This document shows positions 57,238-64,000 of a stretch of 64,000 nucleotides of DNA, in pieces (the first letter of the stretch is position 1; each line of letters starts with the position of its first letter). Source of the stretch: a virus. The notes under the pieces are model-generated. The model searched no databases, was not told the origin of the DNA, and saw only the letters and a program-made list of their open reading frames with translations. The translations under genes and the position numbers were made by a program. The stretch is taken from positions 1 to 64,000 of the IMG/VR virus record IMGVR_UViG_3300026484_000236; one strand, 5' to 3'.

Positions 57238-57547
57238 AATAGATAAAAAAATAATTTTAGAGGAAGCTTCTAGAAGATTAGAAAAAGCTCTTACTAAAGC
57301 AGTAGTTATTTCAAAAGTTAGGGATAATCCAAATAATTTAAAAAAATTAATGAAAGGTTTATCAACCAATGATAATATTGGAACTCCTAAAGAAGTTAAA
57401 CCTAAAAAAGATAAAATAATTAAGTTCGATAAACAGACTATTTCCGGTATCTCTAACTCGGCTAGAGAAATTATAAAAGAAAAAACTATAAAAGAAAAAA
57501 CTAAAAAAGAAAAACCAAAATACAAAAAACTAGATATATTGGTATAA
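57227..57547 (+). CDS. basic protein with N-terminal IDKKIILEE tag, 106 aa
   Basis: ATG at 57227 overlaps the end of the resolvase gene. MIYKIDKKIILEEASR is the shared tag; the remainder is very Lys-rich with a repetitive end (KEKTIKEKTKKEKPKYKK). Such a basic tail fits a protein packaged with DNA. Function unknown. Confidence 0.55.
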   Translation: MIYKIDKKIILEEASRRLEKALTKAVVISKVRDNPNNLKKLMKGLSTNDNIGTPKEVKPKKDKIIKFDKQTISGISNSAREIIKEKTIKEKTKKEKPKYKKLDILV

Positions 57548-57555
57548 GGATTAAT

Positions 57556-57666
57556 ATGAATGTTAGTACAAAAATTATAATAGTAGTTGCGATAAGTGTC
57601 CTTGTGGTACTTGGTGCTTATTTAGATGGAACACCATTAATTGATATTCCAAATTTATTTAATTAA
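57556..57666 (+). CDS. small membrane peptide, 36 aa
   Basis: ATG at 57556 follows AAGGATTAAT. A single hydrophobic helix (TKIIIVVAISVLVVLGAYL) makes up most of it. Its place just before the holin-like gene suggests a lysis accessory role, but size and sequence alone do not prove it. Confidence 0.5.
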   Translation: MNVSTKIIIVVAISVLVVLGAYLDGTPLIDIPNLFN

Positions 57667-57677
57667 AAGGAAATGGT

Positions 57678-57854
57678 ATGAAATTTCAAGGAAAACTAAT
57701 AAGCAAAGATAATCAAAGTTTGGTTATTAATGTAGAATCTTTTGATATATGGGAAGCCGAAAAAAAGATTCTAGAATTATTTGAGAATAAATACTTAGAA
57801 TATCATTCTTATGGATATGAGCTAACTCATATAAATACAATAGAATATAAATAA
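57678..57854 (+). CDS. unknown small protein, 58 aa
   Basis: ATG at 57678 follows AAAAGGAAATGGT. Beta-rich start (KFQGKLISKDNQSLVINVE), then an amphipathic helix. No family is recognised. Confidence 0.5.
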   Translation: MKFQGKLISKDNQSLVINVESFDIWEAEKKILELFENKYLEYHSYGYELTHINTIEYK

Positions 57855-57865
57855 AGGAACCAAAA

Positions 57866-58321
57866 ATGACAATTCCATTTATTGGGGACATTATTAAAAC
57901 TGGTGGTGATTTAATTAAATCTTATTTTCCCCCAGATTTAAGTCCAGAGCAAAAAGCTAAGTTGGAAGCAGGTATTCAACAATATCAATTAAAGATGCAG
58001 GAATCTTTGCAAAATTATCATACTGAAATTATTAAACAACAAGGTGGTATAGTTAAAGCAGAAGCCCAAAGTGAATCTTGGTTAGCTAGAAATTGGAGAC
58101 CACTTACTATGTTAACATTCGTTTTTATTATCGCTAATAATTATATTATTTATCCATATCTTAGTATGTTTGGTGTAGGCGCACAAGCTTTAGAAATTCC
58201 GCCAGATATGTGGGCACTTCTGAAAATAGGTCTTGGTGGTTATGTAGTTGGTAGAAGTGTTGAGAAAGCTGTTAAAAATTATTCATTGACTAAAACTGGC
58301 CAACAATCGGTTCAAGGATAA
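57866..58321 (+). CDS. holin-like protein (3TM holin/DUF3154 type)
   Basis: 151 residues. An amphipathic N-terminus and a long soluble helix (SPEQKAKLEAGIQQYQLKMQESL) lead to SWLARNWRPLTMLTFVFIIANNYII and a second hydrophobic span WALLKIGLGGYVVGRSVEKAV. The W-L-x-R-x-W-R-P-L motif before the first membrane segment is typical of phage holins of the 3TM/gene-transfer-agent type. It would form the membrane lesions for lysis, with the peptidase at 59022-59549. Start follows AAAGGAACCAAAA. Confidence 0.75.
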   Translation: MTIPFIGDIIKTGGDLIKSYFPPDLSPEQKAKLEAGIQQYQLKMQESLQNYHTEIIKQQGGIVKAEAQSESWLARNWRPLTMLTFVFIIANNYIIYPYLSMFGVGAQALEIPPDMWALLKIGLGGYVVGRSVEKAVKNYSLTKTGQQSVQG

Positions 58322-58323
58322 TT

Positions 58324-59028
58324 ATGAAAAAATATTTAAAAATTATTCCATTTGTTGCAGTAATGTTTTTGGGAACTATTATACATGCGGAAGTATATGA
58401 TCAAATTATCCCAAGTACTAAAGAACATCCATATATAATTTATTACAACTATAAATATAAAGAACCAGTTAAAGTACAGTATACAATATTTGATGAAAAT
58501 ACAAATAAATTGAATATTACGAAACGTCCAGGATTTAGATCAGATAAAAAAATTCCTAAAAAATATAGATCTTATACATCGGATTACACGCATTCTGGTT
58601 ACGATAGAGGACATATGGCACCAGATGCCTTATTCGATTATAATCAAACTGTATTAAAAAATGTTTATATTATGTCAAATATAACTCCACAATTACCAAA
58701 TCTTAATAGAAAAGTTTGGAAATATTTAGAAGCGTATGTACGATATCAGGTAATAATTTATAAAAAATTAAAAATTGAAAATTATATATTTTTTGAAGAA
58801 CCAATTAAAAGAATTGGTAAACATAAAATAGCAGTTCCAACTAAATTTTTAAAAACTATTATTTATTTAGATAAAGATATGGAATGTTATTTATTTTTAA
58901 ATAATGAAAATTCATTATTTAATAAAGATCCAATAAATTATAAAATTTCCAATGAATTATGTAATTTTTATAGAAAAACTCTTTACAAAAATAAAACAAA
59001 TACCGAATTAAAGGAACCATTATGGTAA
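58324..59028 (+). CDS. secreted DNA/RNA non-specific endonuclease (NUC1 family)
   Basis: 234 residues. MKKYLKIIPFVAVMFLGTIIHAE is a signal peptide, so the enzyme acts outside the cytoplasm. GYDRGHMAPDALF carries the D-R-G-H catalytic motif (Asp94-His97), and MSNITPQLPNLNRKVW contains the metal-binding Asn of the family. A periplasmic nuclease could degrade incoming DNA of competing phages or host DNA at lysis. It overlaps the peptidase gene by seven bases, within the lysis cassette. Confidence 0.85.
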   Translation: MKKYLKIIPFVAVMFLGTIIHAEVYDQIIPSTKEHPYIIYYNYKYKEPVKVQYTIFDENTNKLNITKRPGFRSDKKIPKKYRSYTSDYTHSGYDRGHMAPDALFDYNQTVLKNVYIMSNITPQLPNLNRKVWKYLEAYVRYQVIIYKKLKIENYIFFEEPIKRIGKHKIAVPTKFLKTIIYLDKDMECYLFLNNENSLFNKDPINYKISNELCNFYRKTLYKNKTNTELKEPLW

Positions 59029-59549
59029 ATATAGAAAAAGAATTAGATATTAAAGATGTTATTAAATATAGTGAAGCTTTAACTATTAAATTATCAAAAA
59101 ATTTTAAATTAAGCGAATTTATGTACAGTAGCACAGCTCTTAGAAAAGGTATCGATAACGATATACCAAGAGAATATCTTCCAAGAATTCAATATTTGGT
59201 AGACACGGTTATTCAACCAGTTAGAGATAAATTTGGTCCAATTAAAATTAATTCAGGGTATAGAAGTGTAGAACTATGTTTGGCTATTGGAAGTAATAGT
59301 CATAGTAATCATGCTTATGGTTTAGCTGCTGATATTGAACCATATAATAAAAGTATCTCTTTATTTGATGTATTAGAATACATTGAAAAAGAATTAAATT
59401 ATAAAGAACTTATTGGAGAATATTTTCCAACTGGTTGGGTACATGTTGCAGCACAAAAAGGTAATAATAAACGCGTTTTAAAATTAAAAGATAAACATCA
59501 TAATTATACCGAAGTCGATTTAGAAACTATAAAAAAATCCGTAGCTTAA
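59022..59549 (+). CDS. peptidoglycan peptidase M15-like endolysin
   Basis: 175 residues. SNHAYGLAADIEP (His97, Asp104) and GWVHVAAQ (His141) are the zinc-binding motifs of M15-type L,D- or D,D-peptidases, and IKINSGYRS is the substrate loop. No signal peptide is visible, so it should need the holin-like protein for release. Start follows AAAGGAACCATT inside the end of the nuclease gene. Confidence 0.85.
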   Translation: MVNIEKELDIKDVIKYSEALTIKLSKNFKLSEFMYSSTALRKGIDNDIPREYLPRIQYLVDTVIQPVRDKFGPIKINSGYRSVELCLAIGSNSHSNHAYGLAADIEPYNKSISLFDVLEYIEKELNYKELIGEYFPTGWVHVAAQKGNNKRVLKLKDKHHNYTEVDLETIKKSVA

Positions 59550-59558
59550 AGTATTAAA

Positions 59559-59576
59559 GTATAGATATAGTTAATG
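59559..59576 (+). promoter_or_regulatory. promoter-like GTATAGATATAGTTAATG motif
   Basis: Plus-strand copy of the ATAGATAT motif, 27 bases before the start at 59603. Its presence on the plus strand upstream of a plus-strand gene supports the strand-specific promoter reading. Confidence 0.4.
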
Positions 59577-59602
59577 ATCAGACAAGAAATTAAGGAACAA
59601 TT

Positions 59603-60337
59603 ATGATATTTTATTCAAATACAGACACGTCTGATAATAATTTGCCAACTCAAGAATATCTTCCAACTTTGGAGGATATTCTATCTGAAAGTAAATTTTT
59701 ATTAGATACGGATATTAAAAATTTTAACTATTATTTATTTGAAGGTGACATAGAAAAACTACAACCAGATGAATTTGAATTTGCTTCTAATGAATTAATA
59801 GAAAAATTTATTAACGAAGTAAACGAAAATTATTTAAATATAGATATAAATTATTTAACTCATAAAAACGAATACGAGAAAAAAATATTTCTCAAAAAAT
59901 TTATATTATTTTTTATGCAAATACTGCCATATGAAATTTTAAAACCTATTCTAAAAGATTATAATACGTTAAGTACACTAAACCCAAGTGATTCATTAGT
60001 ACTAGAAGATACTTTTAATACACCAAGCGAAACTATTTTATATAGAGTACTTGATTACGATAATGATAATATTTATAAAATAAAAGATTTACTTTTAGAA
60101 CAATTAGATAAAAAAATTAAAAAGATGAGTAATTTTATCAATATAATAGATGAAGTTATGGAACTAAGTAAGAAAAATACTTTAGAAGATTCAAGAGATA
60201 TATTTGAAGATCATGTCAATACCCAAAATAATTATTACAAAATTTATAAATCAGTTATTCAAAATACAGATTTAGAAAAACTTGTAAATTTATTTAGAAA
60301 ATATATTGAAAAAGATTATTTAAATTTAATAAATTAA
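59603..60337 (+). CDS. unknown protein, 244 aa
   Basis: Acidic, Asn/Leu-rich helical protein. Start follows AAGGAACAATT. No motif is recognised; neighbours suggest a virion-related or late role. Confidence 0.55.
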   Translation: MIFYSNTDTSDNNLPTQEYLPTLEDILSESKFLLDTDIKNFNYYLFEGDIEKLQPDEFEFASNELIEKFINEVNENYLNIDINYLTHKNEYEKKIFLKKFILFFMQILPYEILKPILKDYNTLSTLNPSDSLVLEDTFNTPSETILYRVLDYDNDNIYKIKDLLLEQLDKKIKKMSNFINIIDEVMELSKKNTLEDSRDIFEDHVNTQNNYYKIYKSVIQNTDLEKLVNLFRKYIEKDYLNLIN

Positions 60338-60355
60338 TAAAACGAAGGAAGTGTT

Positions 60356-60847
60356 ATGAAAATAACTTTAAAAGATACTAGTACTTTAATTCAAGACGCT
60401 AAAGGTATTAGCGCTGGTATTGAAGATAGACTAGAAAATTTCTTTAGAACTTACGGGGGTAAAACAATTACTCCAACAGATTTTAAAGTTTATCAGTACT
60501 ATGACAAAGATGGAAATGTTCAACAGCAATTTTCGTTTGATTTCTTTCCAGAAAATATGATGTACACTAATATAACTATCCCCGATAGTTGGCTAACATC
60601 TTATGATTTAGAAGAGAATACTGATATTATTTTTTGTAAAGCATGTGCTTATAAAGCAAATATTAATCAACTCTATCCATTTAGAGATGGTAAAGTAGTT
60701 TCAAAAGATGATCAGGGAAATGATGATGTTACGGATGATAAGTACACAAATGCTTATCAAAAAACCTACAAATATTTTTTAGATAATGATTTGGATCTCT
60801 TATGTCCAATATGTTTTTCTAAAAATTCATTTACAACCATTTCATAA
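60356..60847 (+). CDS. zinc-ribbon protein, 163 aa
   Basis: Two cysteine pairs, FCKACAYK and LCPICFSK, form a zinc ribbon in the second half; the first half is alpha/beta (VQQQFSFDFFPENMMYTNI). Start follows GAAGGAAGTGTT. The MKITLKDTSTL start is only loosely like the ININKK tags. Function unknown. Confidence 0.55.
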   Translation: MKITLKDTSTLIQDAKGISAGIEDRLENFFRTYGGKTITPTDFKVYQYYDKDGNVQQQFSFDFFPENMMYTNITIPDSWLTSYDLEENTDIIFCKACAYKANINQLYPFRDGKVVSKDDQGNDDVTDDKYTNAYQKTYKYFLDNDLDLLCPICFSKNSFTTIS

Positions 60848-60881
60848 TAAAGGATTTATTATGGGAATTGAAGGAATATAG

Positions 60882-60921
60882 AAAATTTGAGGAATTAATT
60901 CCTCAAATTTTCCTGTCGTTA
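60882..60921 (+). terminator. 13-bp palindromic hairpin followed by CCTGTCGTTA
   Basis: AAAATTTGAGGAA pairs with TTCCTCAAATTTT and CCTGTCGTTA follows directly. It is the plus-strand copy of the hairpin-plus-CCTGTCGTTA element, which shows the element is oriented with transcription. A six-codon minigene (MGIEGI) with its own ribosome binding site precedes it. Nothing else is seen in 60922-60978. Confidence 0.65.
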
Positions 60922-60978
60922 AATAAAGGAACCGAATAGAAAACGAGAACAAAAGGATATTAATTATAGGAAAAAAAT

Positions 60979-61872
60979 ATGATATTAAATATAAATAAAA
61001 GTTCATTAATTGAAGAAATTCAACGGCCGGGAGCTTGGTTTAAAAAGACGGTTGGTACTAAAGGTAAACTTAAACCAGTGAAAAATGAAAATCGCTCTAA
61101 ATTAGCTGCTACTTTATCAAGTGGTTTTAAATCTTTATTAAGTACAAAGAAATTAAGAAAAAGTTCAGAACAAAATATGAAAAAAATTCAAACTCAATAT
61201 AATATTAGAAAAAATAGTTCTTATGATCCAGTATATAGTAAAGATAATAAAAATTACGAAACTTATAATATCGAAAATTCTAAAAGAAAAGAAAAGGTAT
61301 TGAAAGGTATCCAATCTAAAATAGATGACCATAGCGAAAATATTGAAAAATATAGAAATATTGAGGATACAAAAAGAAAACTTCTGAAAACACAACAATA
61401 CTCAAATTCAATTGATATTCCAGCTAAAAAGTATGCCGAAATACAAGGTAAGAAAATACCAGAAGGAATTGATCCAAATACCAGAATTACAAATGAAAGA
61501 GTAAAATCTTTTGAAAGTATGCCAAATGATCAAAGAAAAAATTTATTAAATGCTAATAAAGATAAAAAATTTAATCCAATGACGGAAAAATTAAATTCTC
61601 CGACTGTTCAACAAGCACAGGTAGATGCAAATTTATATACTCAAAGAGAAGTAGATAATTTCAATAATGGACAAAATGTGGGGTTAGCTGATTATAAATC
61701 ACAAAACGCTCAAGAAGTAAATCAAAGTATTAATAAACGTAGAAATGATTTAAAAGTATTTGGAAATAATGATCAATCATTATGGAAAGCTTCTGGACTT
61801 ATTGGTGGACAGGGTCAACATATACTACATGGAAATAATAATCAAGTAGCTGCTAGTAGATATACAGCTTAA
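60979..61872 (+). CDS. basic protein with N-terminal NINKSSLIEE tag, 297 aa
   Basis: MILNINKSSLIEEIQRPG is the shared N-terminal tag, here followed by a Lys/Arg/Ser-rich, largely disordered sequence with helical stretches and a Gly/Gln/Asn-rich end (GLIGGQGQHILHGNNNQ). It sits directly upstream of the virion beta' fragment. A packaged internal protein is a reasonable guess. Start follows AGGAAAAAAAT. Confidence 0.55.
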   Translation: MILNINKSSLIEEIQRPGAWFKKTVGTKGKLKPVKNENRSKLAATLSSGFKSLLSTKKLRKSSEQNMKKIQTQYNIRKNSSYDPVYSKDNKNYETYNIENSKRKEKVLKGIQSKIDDHSENIEKYRNIEDTKRKLLKTQQYSNSIDIPAKKYAEIQGKKIPEGIDPNTRITNERVKSFESMPNDQRKNLLNANKDKKFNPMTEKLNSPTVQQAQVDANLYTQREVDNFNNGQNVGLADYKSQNAQEVNQSINKRRNDLKVFGNNDQSLWKASGLIGGQGQHILHGNNNQVAASRYTA

Positions 61873-61890
61873 TAGATATATTAATGAATA
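61871..61890 (+). promoter_or_regulatory. promoter-like AATAGATATATTAATGAATA motif
   Basis: The ATAGATAT core lies directly after the stop codon of the tagged protein and about 50 bases before the virion beta' start. Weakest of the set because of its AT-rich setting. Confidence 0.3.
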
Positions 61891-61930
61891 AGAAACAAGA
61901 AGATTTTACAACGAAATAAAGGAAACAAAA

Positions 61931-63145
61931 ATGTCTTTTAAAAAAGTCATAAGTACAGAAACAATTAATAAAGTACATGAAACTAAAAATATAACTCAAG
62001 AAATTATTGGTACTAGTATCCACGAAGTACCAATACAATACCGAATCCTAAGTAAGAATGATTTTGGAATTCATAAGAATAGAATTAACTTAGGTCTCTT
62101 TAATAAAAAAACCGATTTTAGAATTTCTGAAAAAGAATCTATAATCACTCTTAATAAAGAAACCTTAGAATTACAGGCCCCAACGGTTACAGAAATACAA
62201 CGTGATCCAGATAATTATTTTTTATTTTGGAAGTACTCGTTTCAAAAAAGAAATAATGAAATTTTAATTATTAAAGATAAAAATAATAATAAAGAATTTC
62301 AAATTAAATTAACATATTCTTTTGCTAAAGAAATTATTATACATTTACTTTATTCTGATGAATCATTTCAATTTTCTAAAAATTTTACCGAGACTGAAAA
62401 AATATTCATAAGTAATTTTATAACTTTTAAAAATAATAAAGTTAGTTTTAACAAAGGTATTTTAGTAAATTCAAATTATAAATTTTTATTAGGGTTAACA
62501 GAATTATTTAAAAATTCTGGAATTATACCAGAAAATATCAATTTATATAGCGTTGGTTTAATTTTTAATCTTTTGGAAGCTAGTTATAGTATTCGTAAAA
62601 AAGATGAAAATTTTATAGTAAGATATAAGTTCAGTTCATACTTATATAAATTATTAATAAAAGAAAATGAGTTAGATATTTTAAAAGATTTACAATTTAA
62701 ATTTAGAAATTTAAAATATTTTATAATAAATGGTCAAATTAAAACCAGGTACTTAAAATTTTATAATGATATAAATGATATTAGAAGTATGGAAAATAAT
62801 TTAGATCCAGTTGGTATAAACTCTGGGGAAATTGAATTAATTCCGTGTACTGATATAGTATTTGAAAAAGTTCAGGTAAATCAAGATAATTTAAAAATGG
62901 TTGATTTAGTTATGGAAAATGATAATGCTCATAACTTTTATTTGGACGGATTACCATTATTGAAAAACTCTGATGGTGATATCCTAGCGGCAATGGCATT
63001 ATTTTCTAAAGAAGCAGCTAAAGAAGCTTCTGAAAATTTTAGTGCTACTAATAAAACGAAATTCGTTAATCCTGCTAATTTAAATATACAAAATTGGGGT
63101 GTAAAGACTGACAGTCAATTAGGGTTATATAACGCTACTAAATAG
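61931..63145 (+). CDS. virion RNA polymerase beta' subunit, N-terminal part with degenerate catalytic loop
   Basis: 404 residues. The last 65 match the bacterial beta' active-site region: LLKNSDGDILAAMALFSKEAAKEA aligns with A-Y-N-A-D-F-D-G-D-Q-M-A-V-H-x-P-L-x-x-E-A-x-x-E-A, and NPANLNIQNWGVKTDSQLGLY with S-P-A-N-G-x-P-I-I-x-P-S-Q-D-x-x-L-G-L-Y. Asp348 and Asp350 are kept; the first Asp of the loop appears as Asn346. The protein ends about 55 residues after the loop, and a homing-endonuclease-like gene follows nine bases later, so the C-terminal part should lie beyond the right edge. Start follows AAAGGAAACAAAA. Confidence 0.75.
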   Translation: MSFKKVISTETINKVHETKNITQEIIGTSIHEVPIQYRILSKNDFGIHKNRINLGLFNKKTDFRISEKESIITLNKETLELQAPTVTEIQRDPDNYFLFWKYSFQKRNNEILIIKDKNNNKEFQIKLTYSFAKEIIIHLLYSDESFQFSKNFTETEKIFISNFITFKNNKVSFNKGILVNSNYKFLLGLTELFKNSGIIPENINLYSVGLIFNLLEASYSIRKKDENFIVRYKFSSYLYKLLIKENELDILKDLQFKFRNLKYFIINGQIKTRYLKFYNDINDIRSMENNLDPVGINSGEIELIPCTDIVFEKVQVNQDNLKMVDLVMENDNAHNFYLDGLPLLKNSDGDILAAMALFSKEAAKEASENFSATNKTKFVNPANLNIQNWGVKTDSQLGLYNATK

Positions 63146-63154
63146 GATACTGGT

Positions 63155-64000
63155 ATGGCTTTAAATACTAAAATATTTATAAAACGTTCTATAAATAAAC
63201 ATGGAGATAAATATAATTATTCAAAATCTAAATATACTGGAATTTTTAATAAATTAATTATAATATGTCCAATACATGGCGAATTTTTACAAACGGCTAA
63301 AGATCATATGTATGGAAATGGATGTCAAGAATGTGCCAAAATTAATAAATTTAAAAACTTAGATAAAGTTATAGAAGATTTTAAAAATGTTCATGGGAAT
63401 AAATACGATTACTCGAAAGTAATTTATAAAGATTCCAAAACACCGATCGAAATAATTTGTACGATACATGGAAGTTTTTTTCAACAACCAAATGGACATT
63501 TATCGTATGGTTGTCAAAAATGTTCTAATGATAAATCTAGAAAAAACTTAGATAAAGTTATAAAAGATTTTAGAAAAGTTCATGGGAATAAATACGATTA
63601 TTCAAAAGTACAATATGAAAATACTACGACTAAAGTAGAAATTATCTGTCCGGAACATGGGAAATTCTTTCAAATGCCGATGAATCATAGAAATGGAAAT
63701 GGTTGTCCGAAATGCAAAAATTCGTTTGGTGAAAATAAAATAAGAAATTATTTAGAAGAAAATAATATAAATTATATTCAGGAAAAAATTTTTAAAGATT
63801 GTAAATTTAAAAAAGTTTTACCATTTGATTTTTATTTACCAAATTTAAACGTAATTATTGAATTCGATGGAGAACAACATTTTAAACCAATAAAATATTT
63901 TGGCGGAGAAAAAACTTTTAAAATTATTCAAAAAAGAGATTTTATAAAAAATGAATATTGTAGAAAGAACAATATAAAACTTATAAGAATACCACAATAT
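63155..64000 (+). CDS. homing-endonuclease-like protein: three zinc-ribbon modules plus Vsr/EDxHD-like domain, partial at right edge
   Basis: The frame opens at ATG 63155 behind AGGATACTGGT and leaves the window. Three modules with K-Y-[DN]-Y-S-K, I-I-C-[PT]-x-H-G and paired cysteines are followed by PFDFYLPNLNVIIEFDGEQHFKP and NEYCRKNNIKLIRIPQY, so only a few C-terminal residues are missing. It is the only copy on the plus strand and lies at the break of the virion beta' gene. Confidence 0.75.
   Translation, partial: MALNTKIFIKRSINKHGDKYNYSKSKYTGIFNKLIIICPIHGEFLQTAKDHMYGNGCQECAKINKFKNLDKVIEDFKNVHGNKYDYSKVIYKDSKTPIEIICTIHGSFFQQPNGHLSYGCQKCSNDKSRKNLDKVIKDFRKVHGNKYDYSKVQYENTTTKVEIICPEHGKFFQMPMNHRNGNGCPKCKNSFGENKIRNYLEENNINYIQEKIFKDCKFKKVLPFDFYLPNLNVIIEFDGEQHFKPIKYFGGEKTFKIIQKRDFIKNEYCRKNNIKLIRIPQY

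Noticed and set aside
57232-57525. Minus-strand frame opposite the tagged basic protein
   Set aside because: Hydrophobic reading arises from the complement of Lys-rich codons; no start signal.
61853-62038. Minus-strand hydrophobic frame near the virion beta' start
   Set aside because: No ribosome binding site; it is the reverse reading of the coding sequence.

Overview
The window looks like the interior of a large, AT-rich, tailed-phage genome of the jumbo type with its own transcription machinery. Genes are tightly packed, almost all have an AAGGA-type ribosome binding site, and many overlap by ATGA. There are no rRNA genes and I recognise no tRNAs. Two sets of multisubunit RNA polymerase genes are present, a hallmark of phiKZ-like phages. 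On the minus strand the non-virion enzyme is cut into four pieces: beta-N (24758-25960), beta-C (19748-21766), beta'-N (33614-35155) and beta'-C (28497-30545). On the plus strand lie an unsplit beta subunit (51173-54286) and the first part of a beta' subunit (61931-63145), best read as the virion polymerase. A CheY-like gene (55664-56077) resembles the CheY of Helicobacter/Campylobacter relatives so closely in its C-terminal half that I infer a Campylobacterota host.

Layout. 1-19.6 kb (minus): a ssDNA-binding protein, a DNA 7-deazaguanine transglycosylase (DpdA-like), a cluster with a candidate E2-like protein, an E1/ThiF-like protein and a striking Ser/Thr/Gly tandem-repeat protein, a possible queuosine-nucleosidase, QueE, a phosphoribosyltransferase, and a family B DNA polymerase split and in permuted order. 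19.7-35.2 kb (minus): the non-virion RNA polymerase pieces with DNA ligase, a radical SAM enzyme, a J-domain membrane protein and a homing-endonuclease-like gene between them. 35.3-50.8 kb (minus): many small accessory genes, a phosphoesterase, clamp loader, Gat-QueC fusion, a DHH phosphoesterase, and RecJ flanked by two homing-endonuclease-like genes. A 208-bp near-perfect inverted repeat lies at 38865-39072 and 50865-51072. 51.1-64 kb (plus): virion RNA polymerase, small glycine-zipper proteins, CheY, an endonuclease VII-like resolvase, holin-like protein, secreted nuclease, peptidoglycan peptidase and, at the right edge, another homing-endonuclease-like gene.

How the genes work together. 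QueE, Gat-QueC and DpdA imply replacement of guanine in phage DNA by a 7-deazaguanine, which would protect against host nucleases; the earlier pathway enzymes would have to come from the host or from outside the window. DNA polymerase pieces, clamp loader, ssDNA-binding protein, ligase, RecJ and the resolvase form a replication and recombination set. Five genes carry repeated zinc-ribbon modules plus a Vsr/EDxHD-like nuclease domain, and a sixth carries a related nuclease; several sit exactly at the break points of polymerase genes.

The most unusual observations are: the E1-like/E2-like pair next to a polyubiquitin-like repeat protein; a C-terminal K-L-x-I-K-F-(E/D) tail shared by about ten small proteins; an N-terminal tag shared by five plus-strand proteins that recalls capsid-targeting sequences; the 208-bp duplicated structured leader; and a repeated hairpin plus CCTGTCGTTA element at transcript ends.
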